Source of the DNA: Streptosporangium sp. NBC_01495
GTDB taxonomy: Bacteria; Actinomycetota; Actinomycetes; Streptosporangiales; Streptosporangiaceae
Direction: 5' to 3'
DNA length: 64,000 nucleotides
Assembly (NCBI RefSeq): GCF_036250735.1
Contig: NZ_CP109430.1
Location: 9,796,001-9,860,000, forward strand
The position numbers and the translations under genes were made by a program. Shown piece by piece: positions 55,711-64,000 of this stretch. The notes under the pieces were generated by a model, which ran no database searches, was not told where the DNA came from, and worked only from the letters and a program-made list of their open reading frames with translations. Position 1 is the first letter of the stretch. The number at the start of each line of letters is the position of its first letter.

Positions 55711-55751
55711 GACCGATCACCAAGCGCTTGTTAGAACGTGTTCCTAAGACC
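55711..55751 (+). promoter_or_regulatory. Possible TetR-type operators upstream of the frameshifted gene
   Basis: CAAGCGCTTG is a perfect palindrome at about 55720-55729, and TAGAACGTGTTC follows at about 55732-55743. The second resembles KstR-type sites (TnnAACnnGTTnnA, with the last base not matching); the first resembles sites of FadR/PaaR-like TetR regulators. Located 13-45 bases before the ATG at 55764. No regulator gene is adjacent. Confidence 0.45.
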
Positions 55752-55763
55752 CAAGGAGCACCG

Positions 55764-56856
55764 ATGACGCTGTCGCCCCTCGACGACCATCCCGTACACC
55801 AGTCGCCCGAGGTGATGCGGCACGTCACGACGTCGGATCGCAACTTCTACGACCGGTAACTACTTCAACTGCCACGCCGGATCCGACGAGCTGATGCTCA
55901 TCGTCGGCCTCGGCCAGTATCCCAACCTCGGGGTCACCGACGCGTTCGCCTGCGTGCGCCACCGGAACCTGCACCGCGTGGTCCGGGCCTCCCGGGAGCT
56001 CGGCGACGACCGGATGGACACGAGGGTCGGCCCGTTCAGGGTCGAGGTGATCGAGGGGCTGCGGCGGCTGCGGGTGGTGCTCGATCCCACGGAGCACGGC
56101 CTGTCCTTCGACCTCACCTGGGAGGGCACCGTACCTGCCACGCTGGAACCCCGGCACTTCCTGCGCCGGCAGGAACGCGTGGTGTTCGACTCCTCCCGGA
56201 TGGCGCAGACCGGCCGGTGGACCGGGCACATCCTGATCGGCGACGAGCGCGTCGAGGTCGCCCCCGACCGCTGGCAGGGCACCCGCGACCGCTCGTGGGG
56301 CATCCGCCCGGTCGGCGAGCCCGAGCCCCCGGGCATCCAGGCGCGCGACGCAAGCACCTTCTACTGGCTCTACGCGCCCGTCCAGTTCGACGACCACGCC
56401 ATCCTCTGCATCCTCCAGGAGGACGAGAAGGGCCGCCGGGTGCTGGAAGAGGCGGTGCGCGTGTGGGGGTTCGGTTCCCCGCGGGAGGGCGAGGAGGAGT
56501 ATCTCGGCCGTCCCGAGTACCGCCCGACGTACGTGGACGGCACCCGGGAGGTGCGCGAGGCGACGATCTCCTTCTCCCCGCCGGGCGGGAAGCCCTTCGA
56601 CCTGCGCTGCACCCCGATTCTTCCGGTGCACTTGATGGTGGGCACCGGATATGGCCTGGAACCGGATTGGAAGCACGGCATGTACCAGGGTCCCCGCCCG
56701 GTGGTCCAGGGCGTCACCCACACGCTGCCCGAGGACGCCCCGAGGATGTGGGGCATGGTCGACGCGGTCGGCCGCTTCGAGTACGACGGCCGGATCGGCT
56801 ACGGCCTGTATGAGTACTGGGCCCTGGGCCCGCACCCGTCCTTCCCCGAGGACTGA
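55764..56856 (+). pseudogene. AttH/DUF7065-like protein gene with a single frameshift
   Basis: ATG 55764 has an excellent RBS (AAGGAG) and reads [18 protein letters not shown] to NFYDR, then hits TAA at 55857. Deleting the T at 55857 restores NYFNCHAGSDELMLIVGLGQ and an open frame to 56856, together about 363 residues. So one inserted base breaks the gene, or the base is an error. The long part (GLSFDLTWEGTVPATLEPRH, GYGLEPDWKHGMYQGP) looks like lipocalin-type AttH/hydroxyneurosporene-synthase-like proteins found in lipid and steroid clusters. The lipid-type operator-like sites upstream fit. Confidence 0.75.
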
Positions 56857-57150
56857 TCACCGCACGGGCCCTCCCCGCACGGAGTCCGGCCTTTCCGGAG
56901 AGCCGATCCCCACACGGGATCCCGCCCTCCCAAAGCCGACTCCCGCACGGGACCCGGCCTTTCCGGAGGACTGATCCCCGCACGGGACCCGGCCCTCCTG
57001 GAAGCTGATCCCGCGCGGGACCCGTTTTTCCCGGCTCCGAGCCCGTGCGGTGGGAGGCATCCACCGTAGGTCGGACCGCGCCGGCCCCCGTACGGCGCGA
57101 ACTCCCGAATCGGTCCCGCGAACTCCCGAATCGGTCCCGTGGTCGTCACC
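56857..57150. repeat. Degenerate CGCACGGGACC repeats
   Basis: Imperfect units built around GATCCCCGCACGGGACCC and GGCCTTTCCGGAG recur about every 50 bases (56860-57030), then a 21-base unit CGCGAACTCCCGAATCGGTC is repeated at about 57096-57137. No coding sense can be supported in 56857-57314. Confidence 0.7.
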
Positions 57151-57218
57151 GGTGGCCCGGTGGTCCTGGACAGGCCGGGGTTTCCGCGCGGGTTTCCCGG
57201 ATCACTACCGGGCCTGTG

Positions 57219-57270
57219 CTGCGAACCGGCCGAGGTCATTCCCGCACGGACAGCCCCGGCCGGTTCGCAG
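57219..57270. terminator. Long hairpin downstream of the secreted protein gene
   Basis: CTGCGAACCGGCC (57219-57231) and its complement (57258-57270) form a 13-bp stem with a 26-base loop, 45 bases past the stop of the minus-strand gene. Confidence 0.5.
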
Positions 57271-57314
57271 GTCTTTCCGGTGGCGCCCCCGGCCCTCCGG
57301 GACGCCCCGCGATG

Positions 57315-57941
57315 TCACTCCCCCTCGGCCTTCTTGGCGCAGGTGACGGCGGGCGCGCCGCCCTCGGAGAGCTTGCCCGCGACCCTGACCTCGGTGACCG
57401 CGGCTCCCTCGGGAACGGGCACGGCCATGGAGAGCGTGGCCGCGTCCACGGGCTTCGCAACCCCCACGGGAGCGGGTGTGGCCATGACCTTGGCGTCCTT
57501 GGGCGGGGCGGGGGGCTCCACGCCCGGCCGCACCACCCTCATGTCCTCGGTGGTCGTGACGCGGCCGGGCTCGGCCTTCCTGAACTCACCCTTGAACTCA
57601 CCGGGCTTCCCGAGCTCGCCGTCCTTTCCGGGCCCCCTGAACTCACCGCCCTGTCCGGGCTTCCCGAACTCACCGTCCTTTCCGAGCGGCAAGGCGGGGA
57701 CGGCGGGCATCGTGAGAGCGGCCCCGGACTCCTTCATCTCCTTGAGCTCGGCCTCGGTGAACGAGCGCGTCACCAGGGTCACATGACCGCCGCCCTCACA
57801 GGCGATGAGCACGATGCCGTTCCCTGGAGCGGGGGTGGGGACGGGAGCGGGGGTGGGGGTGGCGGCGCTGGCGGCTCCGGTCAGCGTGGCCATCAGAGCC
57901 CCCGCGGTCACCACGGCGACGGCGAGAGTGCGAATACGCAT
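57315..57941 (-). CDS. Unrecognised secreted protein with low-complexity middle
   Basis: A 208-residue protein from ATG 57941 (AAGGAGAAC upstream). Signal peptide RTLAVAVVTAGALMATLTGA with an ASA-type cleavage site. A beta-rich first part (GIVLIACEGGGHVTLVTRSF) is followed by a linker rich in Gly, Lys, Pro and Glu with repeated GxPGxxGEF units (57600-57690), then a C-terminal part with a second cysteine (APAVTCAKKAEGE). Two cysteines may form a disulphide. It is divergent from the response-regulator gene. Function unknown. Confidence 0.7.
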   Translation of the reverse strand: MRIRTLAVAVVTAGALMATLTGAASAATPTPAPVPTPAPGNGIVLIACEGGGHVTLVTRSFTEAELKEMKESGAALTMPAVPALPLGKDGEFGKPGQGGEFRGPGKDGELGKPGEFKGEFRKAEPGRVTTTEDMRVVRPGVEPPAPPKDAKVMATPAPVGVAKPVDAATLSMAVPVPEGAAVTEVRVAGKLSEGGAPAVTCAKKAEGE

Positions 57942-58084
57942 GGGTGTTCTCCTTGTCAGGCAGGTCGGCGGACGGGTCGGTGCGCGAATCGGCAGGTGGA
58001 CTGATGGACGGACCGGCACGCGGTGCTGGAGATCACAGGTTCCCGCCCGTTGCCTGAACCCAGGCTGAAGGCGCCGGAAATCGT

Positions 58085-58102
58085 CTTCAGGTTGGCTTTA
58101 GG
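58085..58102 (+). promoter_or_regulatory. OmpR-type direct repeat upstream of response regulator
   Basis: CTTCAGG (58085-58091) and CTTTAGG (58096-58102) are spaced 11 bases start to start, one helical turn, the pattern of OmpR/PhoP-type binding sites. It is 24 bases upstream of the ATG at 58126, so probably autoregulatory. Confidence 0.5.
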
Positions 58103-58125
58103 CGCGGTACGGCAGGCTGGAGGAC

Positions 58126-58794
58126 ATGCGCGTGCTGCTGGTTGAGGACGAGAAGCGCCTGGCCCATCTCCTGAAGGAGGGACTGGCGGGTGAGGGGTTC
58201 GCCGTCGACGTCGCGTACGACGGGCGCGACGGGCTGTGGATGGCGACCGAGAACCCGTACGACGTGATCGTGCTCGACGTCATGCTGCCCCGGATGAACG
58301 GCTACACCGTCTGCGCCAAGCTCCGCGACGCGGAGAACTGGACGCCGATCCTGATGCTGACAGCCAAGGACGGGGTGCACGACGAGGCCGAGGCCCTGGA
58401 CACGGGCGCGGACGACTTCCTGTCCAAACCGTTCTCCTACGTGGTGCTGCTGGCCAGGCTGCGCGCGCTGGTGCGCAGGGGCGGCGGGGCGAGGCCGGTG
58501 TCCATCGTGGTCGGCGACCTGACCGTCGATCCGGCGGGGCTCCGCTGCCGCCGGGGCGATGTGGAGATCTCCCTCACGCCCAAGGAGTTCTCGGTCCTGC
58601 ACGGCCTGGCGCGCAGGCAGGGCGAGGTGGTCTCCAAGAGTGAGTTGCTGGCCCAGGCGTGGGACTTCTCCTACGACGGCGACCCGAACATCATCGAGGT
58701 CTACGTCAGCGCGCTGCGCCGCAAGATCGACTCTCCGTTCGGCCGCTCGTCACTGGTGACCGTGCGCGGCGCCGGCTACCGGTTGGAGGCCTGA
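58126..58794 (+). CDS. OmpR-family response regulator
   Basis: A 222-residue regulator with GGAGG upstream. Receiver domain: VLLVEDEKRLAHLLKEGL, phospho-Asp near 51 in VLDVMLPRMNG, LTAKDG and KPFSYVVLLARL. Winged helix: LTPKEFSVLHGLARRQG, VYVSALRRKIDSPFG, VRGAGYRLEA. It is the first gene of a three-gene unit with a kinase and a Rieske protein; the kinase starts one base after its stop. Confidence 0.95.
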   Translation: MRVLLVEDEKRLAHLLKEGLAGEGFAVDVAYDGRDGLWMATENPYDVIVLDVMLPRMNGYTVCAKLRDAENWTPILMLTAKDGVHDEAEALDTGADDFLSKPFSYVVLLARLRALVRRGGGARPVSIVVGDLTVDPAGLRCRRGDVEISLTPKEFSVLHGLARRQGEVVSKSELLAQAWDFSYDGDPNIIEVYVSALRRKIDSPFGRSSLVTVRGAGYRLEA

Positions 58795-58795
58795 G

Positions 58796-60280
58796 ATGGC
58801 GTCACGCCTGTCCGTACGGCTCCGGGCGACCCTCGCGGCCACCGCCATCGTCGCGGTCGCGCTGGGGGTGGCGTCGGCGGTGCTCGTCGGCGTGCTGACG
58901 GGAAGCCTGACCCAAAGCGCCTCCGACGAGGCCGCCCGCCGCGCCGGCGCGACCGCCGACGTGCTCGCCGGCGGCACGGTGACGCTCGACGTTCCGACGT
59001 TCGACGCCACGCCGGCCGCCGTCTCGAAGACCGCCACGGCGGCGATCGGTGCTTCGCCGGTCAGCGTGGTGGCCGTCACCGGACCGCTGAACAAGATCGT
59101 CCAGCGTTCGGAGCCGACCGTCCTCGATCCCGACGTCAAGATCTTCACGCGCCCCGCATGGCCGGTGCCGACGTTCCCCGGCCCGGCTCCGGCCCCCGGC
59201 CCGCCGTCCGCGGGGAAGGCCGCGACGTCACCCACGGTGGTGGCCGTGAGGGGCGTGGCGGGCGAGGCGGGCGAGGCGGTGCTCCAGCCGGCCGAGACGG
59301 CACGATGGGCGCCGGGCGACTCCTTCGCCCTCGCCACGATGCCCGTGAACACCGCGAACGGCACGCTGTTCGTGCAGGCCAGGGCATCGCTGGAGCCCAC
59401 CGGGGAAGCCCTGAAGTCCCTGCGCGGCCTGCTGCTTCCCGGTATTCCCGCGCTGCTCCTGCTGGTCGCCGCCCTGACCTGGCTCGCCGTCGGCCGGGCG
59501 CTGGCACCGGTCTCGGCCATCCGCGCCGAGATGGCCGACATCACCGCCAGCGACCTGCACCGGCGGGTCCCCGTACCGAGGTCGCGCGACGAGATCGCCC
59601 GCCTCGCCGAGACCATGAACCGTACGCTCGACCGCCTGGAACTCGCCGTCAGCCGGCACAAGCGCTTCGTCGCCGACGCGGCCCACGAGCTCCGCAGCCC
59701 GCTGGCCATCCTGCGGACCCGCCTGGAGCTGGCCCAGCCGGGGCCGCTCGCGGCCGAGGCGCTGACCGACGTGGAGCGGATCCAGGCGCTCACCTCCGAT
59801 CTCCTCCTGCTCGCCCGCCTGGACGCCGGTGAGCCCGGCTGTCACGAGGAGGTGGACCTCGGCCAGGTGACCGCCGAGGAGGCGGCCAGGTCGCGTCCCA
59901 GGCCGGAGATCAGGGTCACGCTGGAGGTCGCGGCCGACACCGTGGTCCTCGGCTCCGCCGGGCAGTTGCGCCGCCTGGTGGCCAATCTGGTCGACAACGC
60001 CGTACGTCACGCGAGTTCCGCGGTCACCGTCCAGCTGGCCACGGAGGGCGGCGAGGCGGTGCTCGACGTGCGCGACGACGGGCCGGGCATTCCCGCCGAG
60101 CACCACGAGGCGGTCTTCGACCGCTTCACCCGGCTGGACGAGGCCAGAGACAGGGACGCGGGCGGTGCGGGTCTCGGGCTGGCCATCGCCAGGGACATCG
60201 CGGTACGGCACGGGGGTGGCCTGCGGGTTGCGGGGAAAGATCGCGAAGCCTGGCTACAGGCCCGTTTTCCTGTGATATGA
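58796..60280 (+). CDS. Sensor histidine kinase with large extracytoplasmic domain
   Basis: A 494-residue kinase. Two membrane helices (about 12-35 and LLLPGIPALLLLVAALTWLA near 222) enclose an extracytoplasmic domain of about 180 residues, rich in Pro and Ala, with no recognised fold. A HAMP segment with AEMADITASDLHRRVPVP follows, then H-box DAAHELRSPLAIL near residue 295, N-box LVDNAVRHASS and G-boxes RDDGPGIP and GGAGLGLAIARD. The stop overlaps the start region of the Rieske gene. The extracytoplasmic part and the Rieske partner hint at redox or envelope sensing. Confidence 0.93.
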   Translation: MASRLSVRLRATLAATAIVAVALGVASAVLVGVLTGSLTQSASDEAARRAGATADVLAGGTVTLDVPTFDATPAAVSKTATAAIGASPVSVVAVTGPLNKIVQRSEPTVLDPDVKIFTRPAWPVPTFPGPAPAPGPPSAGKAATSPTVVAVRGVAGEAGEAVLQPAETARWAPGDSFALATMPVNTANGTLFVQARASLEPTGEALKSLRGLLLPGIPALLLLVAALTWLAVGRALAPVSAIRAEMADITASDLHRRVPVPRSRDEIARLAETMNRTLDRLELAVSRHKRFVADAAHELRSPLAILRTRLELAQPGPLAAEALTDVERIQALTSDLLLLARLDAGEPGCHEEVDLGQVTAEEAARSRPRPEIRVTLEVAADTVVLGSAGQLRRLVANLVDNAVRHASSAVTVQLATEGGEAVLDVRDDGPGIPAEHHEAVFDRFTRLDEARDRDAGGAGLGLAIARDIAVRHGGGLRVAGKDREAWLQARFPVI

Positions 60281-60330
60281 ACCACACACGTGATCTGTCA
60301 CGGAGCCCTTCACTCCCCAGGAGGCCCGCC

Positions 60331-60741
60331 ATGCCCGCCCCCACCCGTCGCTTAATGATCTTCCGAGGTCTCGCGGGCGGCGCCGCCGCCGTGATCGCGT
60401 CGGCCGCCGCATGGGTACGCCCCGCCCATGCCTCCGAGGAGACAGAGGAGGCCGCCGGTCCCATAATCGCCAAGACCAGTAGCATTCCCGTCGGCGGCGG
60501 CCGAATCATCAAGGGCACGTGGGTGGTCACCCAGCCGGTGAAGGGCACCTTCCGCGCCTTCAGCGCGAAGTGCACGCACCAGGGCTGCCCGGTCTCCACC
60601 ATCCGCGGCGGGACCATCAACTGCCCCTGCCACGGCAGCAGGTTCCGGATCGCCGACGGCTCGGTGGCCAGAGGTCCCGCCAAACGACCGCTGGCCCGTA
60701 AGAAGATCAGGGTCTCCAAGGGCGTCATCCGGCTGAGCTGA
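60331..60741 (+). CDS. Rieske [2Fe-2S] protein, secreted
   Basis: A 136-residue protein from ATG 60331 (CAGGAGG eight bases upstream); a start at 60277 overlapping the kinase stop is also possible. The N-terminus has TRRLMIFRG and a hydrophobic stretch to WVRPAHA, a likely Tat signal. The cluster ligands are in KCTHQGCPV and CPCHGSRF (two Cys, two His), with the G(S/T)xA stretch after. It carries one electron-transfer cluster outside the membrane. Its coupling to a two-component operon is unusual. Confidence 0.92.
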   Translation: MPAPTRRLMIFRGLAGGAAAVIASAAAWVRPAHASEETEEAAGPIIAKTSSIPVGGGRIIKGTWVVTQPVKGTFRAFSAKCTHQGCPVSTIRGGTINCPCHGSRFRIADGSVARGPAKRPLARKKIRVSKGVIRLS

Positions 60742-60910
60742 TCGACCTGCGCTCACCCGGATCCCGCACGGGAACCCGCGAAATCCCCCGTATCCTCCGC
60801 GGATCCCAGGGCGGCCTCCGGCCGAACCCGCCACGCGGACAACGTGTCGTCACCCCGGCCCGGCGTCCCACCTGCCGGACGCCGGGCGACGGCGGTCATC
60901 GGTGGTCGGT

Positions 60911-60941
60911 AGAGCCCGCGCATGACACATGCGCGGGCTCT
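60911..60941. terminator. Hairpin 170 bases after the Rieske gene
   Basis: Perfect 14-bp stem AGAGCCCGCGCATG / CATGCGCGGGCTCT with a three-base loop. The rest of 60742-61187 has no gene I can support. Confidence 0.7.
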
Positions 60942-61187
60942 CCTCGTCAGCCGTGGGTCCCGACCTTGCAGCGGTCCGTACCGACTGGGTTCGCTCCGAG
61001 AGGAACCACACGGCCGAGATCTCGTCTCGGGCCGGCGCGCATCGCCTGGGGTCCTGTTGATGGCCGAGTTCATGGCCGAGCGAGCACGTGTGCGCGAAAT
61101 CGATGACGACAGGGAAACCTCACGGGAGGAAACCCCAGCTGATGGCGAGGCCGGACGGTTCCGCCTGAACATCGACGATGGTTTCAC

Positions 61188-61730
61188 GTGAATCAATGCG
61201 CTTCGCGCGGCAGCGGGACAGAAGGGTCGCTCCCGCCCACCGCGGGGGAAGGGGATATTCGGATGCGCCCACCAGGGAGCGGCGCGAGAATACGCGGTGC
61301 GGTGGTCCGCCCGTTCGGTGGTCCGAATGCTCGGTGGCTCGGCGGATCCGTGCACCGGTCGGCGTTCGCCCCCTCCTCGGTCACCGAGGAGAGCTACCGC
61401 AACGTCATGGGCGCGTGGCCCTACCGGCGCGAGCTGGACTGCGTCGTCGTGGCCCCGGACGGCCGCGCGGCGTCGTACTGCCTGATCTGGCTGGACGACG
61501 CCAACGGCGTCGGGGAGATGGAGCCGGTCGGCACGCACCCGGACTTCCGGCGGATGGGACTGGCCCGCGCGGCCTGCCTGTACGCGCTGCACCGGCTCAG
61601 GGAGGCCGGAGCGGTCACCGCGATCGTCCACCCTCGGGGGGGCGCGGGATATCCGGTGCCCGCGCAGCTGTACGAGGGACTCGGCTTCCGCGCCCACGAC
61701 CGGACGGCCCGCCACTCGCGTCCCCGATGA
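61188..61730 (+). pseudogene. N-terminally truncated GNAT acetyltransferase
   Basis: The reading frame runs 180 codons but only the last ~125 residues look like protein: PYRRELDCVVVAPDGRAASY, the acetyl-CoA loop MEPVGTHPDFRRMGLARAAC and a C-terminal YEGLGFRAHDR. These are the second half of a GNAT fold. Families of this type normally have another ~150 residues in front, which here are replaced by low-complexity sequence with stops in the expected frame. Likely a remnant, though a short active form cannot be excluded. Confidence 0.6.
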
Positions 61731-61909
61731 ACGGTTTCAGAAATATCTTATTGATATCGCCATATAACGCCGCCTGGAAACATATACATTTTTGCTCGGG
61801 AAAACTCTCCCAAGATAACCCGTGAATCGCACGCGGATGTATAAGTCTTACTTCCCGGCAAGTAACATTACAGGGTTGATCGCGTCTGTCGGCGGATAGA
61901 CGTCACAAC

Positions 61910-62791
61910 ATGCGAAGGACCGTTCAACAATCCCTGATCACCAGTACCGTCTTCGCCCTGGCCACAACCCTCCCCTTCAGCGTCGCGCACGCCGTGACCG
62001 ACCCCACCCCCGATTCCCAGCATGTCCCCCTGCCAGATCAATTCACGACCCTCAAAACAGGCAGCAGGGGAATCGAGGTCCACAACGCGAAGAAAAGACT
62101 CAGAGATCTGGGATTCCCCCCGGGAAATCTCAGCCCCACGTACGACTCCGCCCTGCGAATGACCGTATGGGCCTTCCAGAAGGCGAACGGGTTGAAGCCC
62201 GTCGACAGAATCGACCCGCCGACCTGGCAGGCCCTCCTGCACCCCCGTCGGATCAGGCCCCTGGTGACGTACGGAGAGCGGGAAAGGACCGAGATCGATC
62301 TACGGCGCCAGCTTCTCATCGCGTGGCGGGGCGGGAAGCCCGTGCTGGTGACCCACATCTCCACCGGCGCCCGCAGGTCGTACTGCGAGAAGGGGCACTG
62401 CGGGTTCGCCTCAACCCCGGTGGGCGACTATCGGGTGGGAGTGCGGGTCTCCGGCTGGTCCACGGGGATCCTGGGGGCGATGTTCTACCCCGTCTACTTC
62501 AACGGCGGCATCGCCATCCACGGTTCCACCCTCGTCCCCCGCTACCCCGCGTCCCACGGGTGCGTCCGGGTTCCGCTGCACAACGCCCTCAACCTCTACC
62601 GGTTCCTTCAGCCGGGCACCCCCGTATACGTCCGCCGCTCGGAGGCTCCCGCCGAACGCCGCCCGAAGGCTCGCGGGGAACGACACTCGCGGATCCCCAA
62701 GGCACGACCTCCCGAAGCTCCTCACCGCTCGTACCGGTACTCCTCGCGGCCCGGACGCCCGACCGGCGATCACGGCAGGGGGCGCCGGTGA
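61910..62791 (+). CDS. L,D-transpeptidase with peptidoglycan-binding domain
   Basis: A 293-residue exported enzyme. Signal peptide to SVAHA, then a PG-binding type 1 domain at about 45-105 (KTGSRGIEVHNAKKRLRDLG), then a YkuD catalytic domain with GGIAIHGSTLVPRYPASHGC and VRVP; the nucleophile is the Cys near residue 218. It forms 3-3 cross-links or attaches proteins to peptidoglycan. The tail of about 50 residues is Arg/Pro-rich and unlike the family. It is downstream of the AT-rich interval 61731-61909, which holds no gene but may hold its promoter. Confidence 0.93.
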   Translation: MRRTVQQSLITSTVFALATTLPFSVAHAVTDPTPDSQHVPLPDQFTTLKTGSRGIEVHNAKKRLRDLGFPPGNLSPTYDSALRMTVWAFQKANGLKPVDRIDPPTWQALLHPRRIRPLVTYGERERTEIDLRRQLLIAWRGGKPVLVTHISTGARRSYCEKGHCGFASTPVGDYRVGVRVSGWSTGILGAMFYPVYFNGGIAIHGSTLVPRYPASHGCVRVPLHNALNLYRFLQPGTPVYVRRSEAPAERRPKARGERHSRIPKARPPEAPHRSYRYSSRPGRPTGDHGRGRR

Positions 62792-62937
62792 GCCGTGGCG
62801 GCGCGCCCGAGCCGGGAGGTGGCCTTCCCGCCACGATTCCCGGCCGGTACGGCGATCGGACCGGCCTCACGGGCTTAGAACCGGTGCCGCGAGGTCATGA
62901 TGAGGATGTCGGCAGATCATTCCGAAGGGCGTGAATC

Positions 62938-63183
62938 GTGATACCAACCATGATCCTGTTCGGCCTGGTCTTCGGGCGCTGGTGGCGGGCCTCTCTCCTC
63001 GCCGCCGCCGTGTTCTGGCCCGTGGTGCTCCTGGCCGGTGACGCGATCGGGCTCGACGGGTCACTGATGATGGCGGCCGCGCTGGGAGTGCTCAACGTCT
63101 CCGCCGGGGTGGCGATCCACCAGAGCGTCCTGTGGATCGTGAGGAACACGATCGCGCAGCGGCCACGGGCGAAGAATCCGTAG
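62938..63183 (+). CDS. Small two-helix membrane protein
   Basis: An 81-residue protein from GTG 62938 preceded by GAAGGGCGTGAATC. Helices SLLAAAVFWPVVLLAGDAIG and MMAAALGVLNVSAGVAIHQS are separated by a short loop; the N-terminus has FGRWWRA and the C-terminus is basic (RNTIAQRPRAKNP). I do not recognise the family. It could be a short membrane regulator; there is no operon partner on the same strand within 100 bases. Confidence 0.7.
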   Translation: MIPTMILFGLVFGRWWRASLLAAAVFWPVVLLAGDAIGLDGSLMMAAALGVLNVSAGVAIHQSVLWIVRNTIAQRPRAKNP

Positions 63184-63291
63184 CCGCACGGCCGCCGAGG
63201 CCCGGTTCCGCGGGTGGTCACTCGGGAAGATCCCTCGAAGGCCCGAGGGTACGGGCGGCATCCGGCGATCGATGCCGCCCGCGGACGCGTC

Positions 63292-64000
63292 TCAGGGCCT
63301 GATCCCCTCCAGGATCACCTCGTCGAGCACGACCGAGGCGGTCGACTGGTCAGGCCTGTCGTACTGCCCCGCGGTGACGGCGACCACCAGGTCCAGCGCG
63401 GGTGACACGTAGATCCGCTGGCCGCCGTTGCCGAACCCGCCCGTCCACGTGTCACCCGAGTACCAGTGGTAGCCGTAGTGGGCACCCTCGTCGATCCGCA
63501 CGTGCGGGTGCAGCGCCGTCTTCAGCCAGGACGAGGGGACGACGCCGCCGCCCCCGTCGAGCACGAGCCGCCCGATCGCGAGAAGGTCGCGAGGGGTCAG
63601 CCGCAGCCCGGAGGCGGCGAGGGCCACCCCGTCCTCGCCGGTCGACCACTCGAAGCGCGCGATCCCCAGCGGCTCGAACAGCCTGGCACGCGCGTAGTCC
63701 TCCACCGCCCGTCCGGTGCCCTTCTCGATGAGCCGCGCCACCAGCGCCGAAGCACCCCCGCAGTAGGACCATCGGCTGCCGGGCTCCTCCACGATCCGCT
63801 GCCCGAGGACGTAGCGGTATCGGTCGGGGACCGACTCCATCGCGATCTCGCTGTTGGCCGCGCTCGTGTAGGGGGCGCTCTCGTCCCACTCCAGGCCGAG
63901 CGTCATGGTGAGCGCGTGCTCGACCGTGAGCGCGGCGCGCAGGGGATCCTCGGCGAGGTCCGGATACTCGGGAAAGTGCCGTAGCAGCGGCTCGCGCGGC
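63292..64000 (-). CDS. Serine hydrolase (class C beta-lactamase-like), C-terminal part
   Basis: The frame is open to the end of the window, so the N-terminal part with the SXXK nucleophile is outside. The visible 236 residues include the family stretch ALTMTLGLEWDE, the Tyr loop PGSRWSYCGGASALVARLIE (usual YSN-type position), LFEPLGIARFEWS and the C-terminal GGFGNGGQRIYVSPALDLVV, in place of the HXG/KTG motif. These enzymes act on beta-lactam-like or ester substrates; substrate unknown. It is the only gene running off this end. Confidence 0.85.
   Translation of the reverse strand, partial: PREPLLRHFPEYPDLAEDPLRAALTVEHALTMTLGLEWDESAPYTSAANSEIAMESVPDRYRYVLGQRIVEEPGSRWSYCGGASALVARLIEKGTGRAVEDYARARLFEPLGIARFEWSTGEDGVALAASGLRLTPRDLLAIGRLVLDGGGGVVPSSWLKTALHPHVRIDEGAHYGYHWYSGDTWTGGFGNGGQRIYVSPALDLVVAVTAGQYDRPDQSTASVVLDEVILEGIRP

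Noticed and set aside
57045-58004. Plus-strand frame over the secreted protein gene
   Set aside because: Antisense Gly/Leu-rich shadow; the minus strand has a signal peptide and RBS.

Overview
The window is GC-rich actinobacterial DNA. Several things point to a mycelial member of the Streptosporangiales or a relative: GTG starts, overlapping operons, a proteasome activator (Bpa), CrgA, and the conserved block fhaA-fhaB-pstP-rodA-pbpA-pknA-pknB with pabA, crgA, a rhomboid gene and ppiA nearby, which normally lies close to the chromosome origin. Genus level is inference only.

Layout. 1-1440: a protein cut by the window edge and a PP2C-like phosphatase. 1441-6715: a degraded integration region. 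It holds a fused relic of an AICE-type replication activator (Pra) and a tyrosine integrase, a second integrase tail, a duplicated 3' half of tRNA-Ser with 222-bp direct repeats, and cargo-like genes (SMI1/KNR4, DUF4265, membrane and secreted unknowns). The intact tRNA-Ser(UGA) is at 6716-6804. 6923-16530: housekeeping and unknown genes (MinD-like ATPase, quinone oxidoreductase, bpa, HAD phosphatase, cold-shock protein, a frameshifted membrane gene, serS, pheA). 16938-23266: an envelope glycosylation group with two GT-C type mannosyltransferase-like membrane proteins, a large membrane protein with a phosphatase-like ectodomain, and a GT2 enzyme. 23316-30758: regulation (STAS anti-anti-sigma factor, a GTGSN-repeat protein, an OmpR/histidine kinase pair, an RsbW-type kinase, a PAS-GAF kinase) plus a second YidC and small membrane proteins. 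30884-39735: ogt, TPP-riboswitch-controlled cytX, a rhodanese, tenA, DM13, GOLPH3-like, LCP and two CNNM/CorC-type proteins. 39739-41273: an IS4-type insertion sequence with its target duplication.

41833-54737 is the cell-wall and division block: tRNA-Leu, fhaA, fhaB, pstP, rodA, pbpA, pknA, pknB in one direction, with pabA, a 52-residue membrane protein, a class E sortase, crgA, a rhomboid protein and ppiA around it. Phosphatase, kinases and FHA readers would control elongation by RodA/PbpA. 54915-64000: a repeat-rich anchored protein, a frameshifted AttH-like gene with a possible lipid-type operator, a secreted protein, a second two-component system overlapping a Rieske protein, a truncated GNAT gene, an L,D-transpeptidase, a small membrane protein and a serine hydrolase cut by the window end.

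I did not find a clearly new multi-gene system. The strongest unusual signals are the tandem integrative-element scars at tRNA-Ser, the perfect 15-bp x 10 coding minisatellite, the IS insertion on a palindrome holding a stop codon, and two single-frameshift genes.
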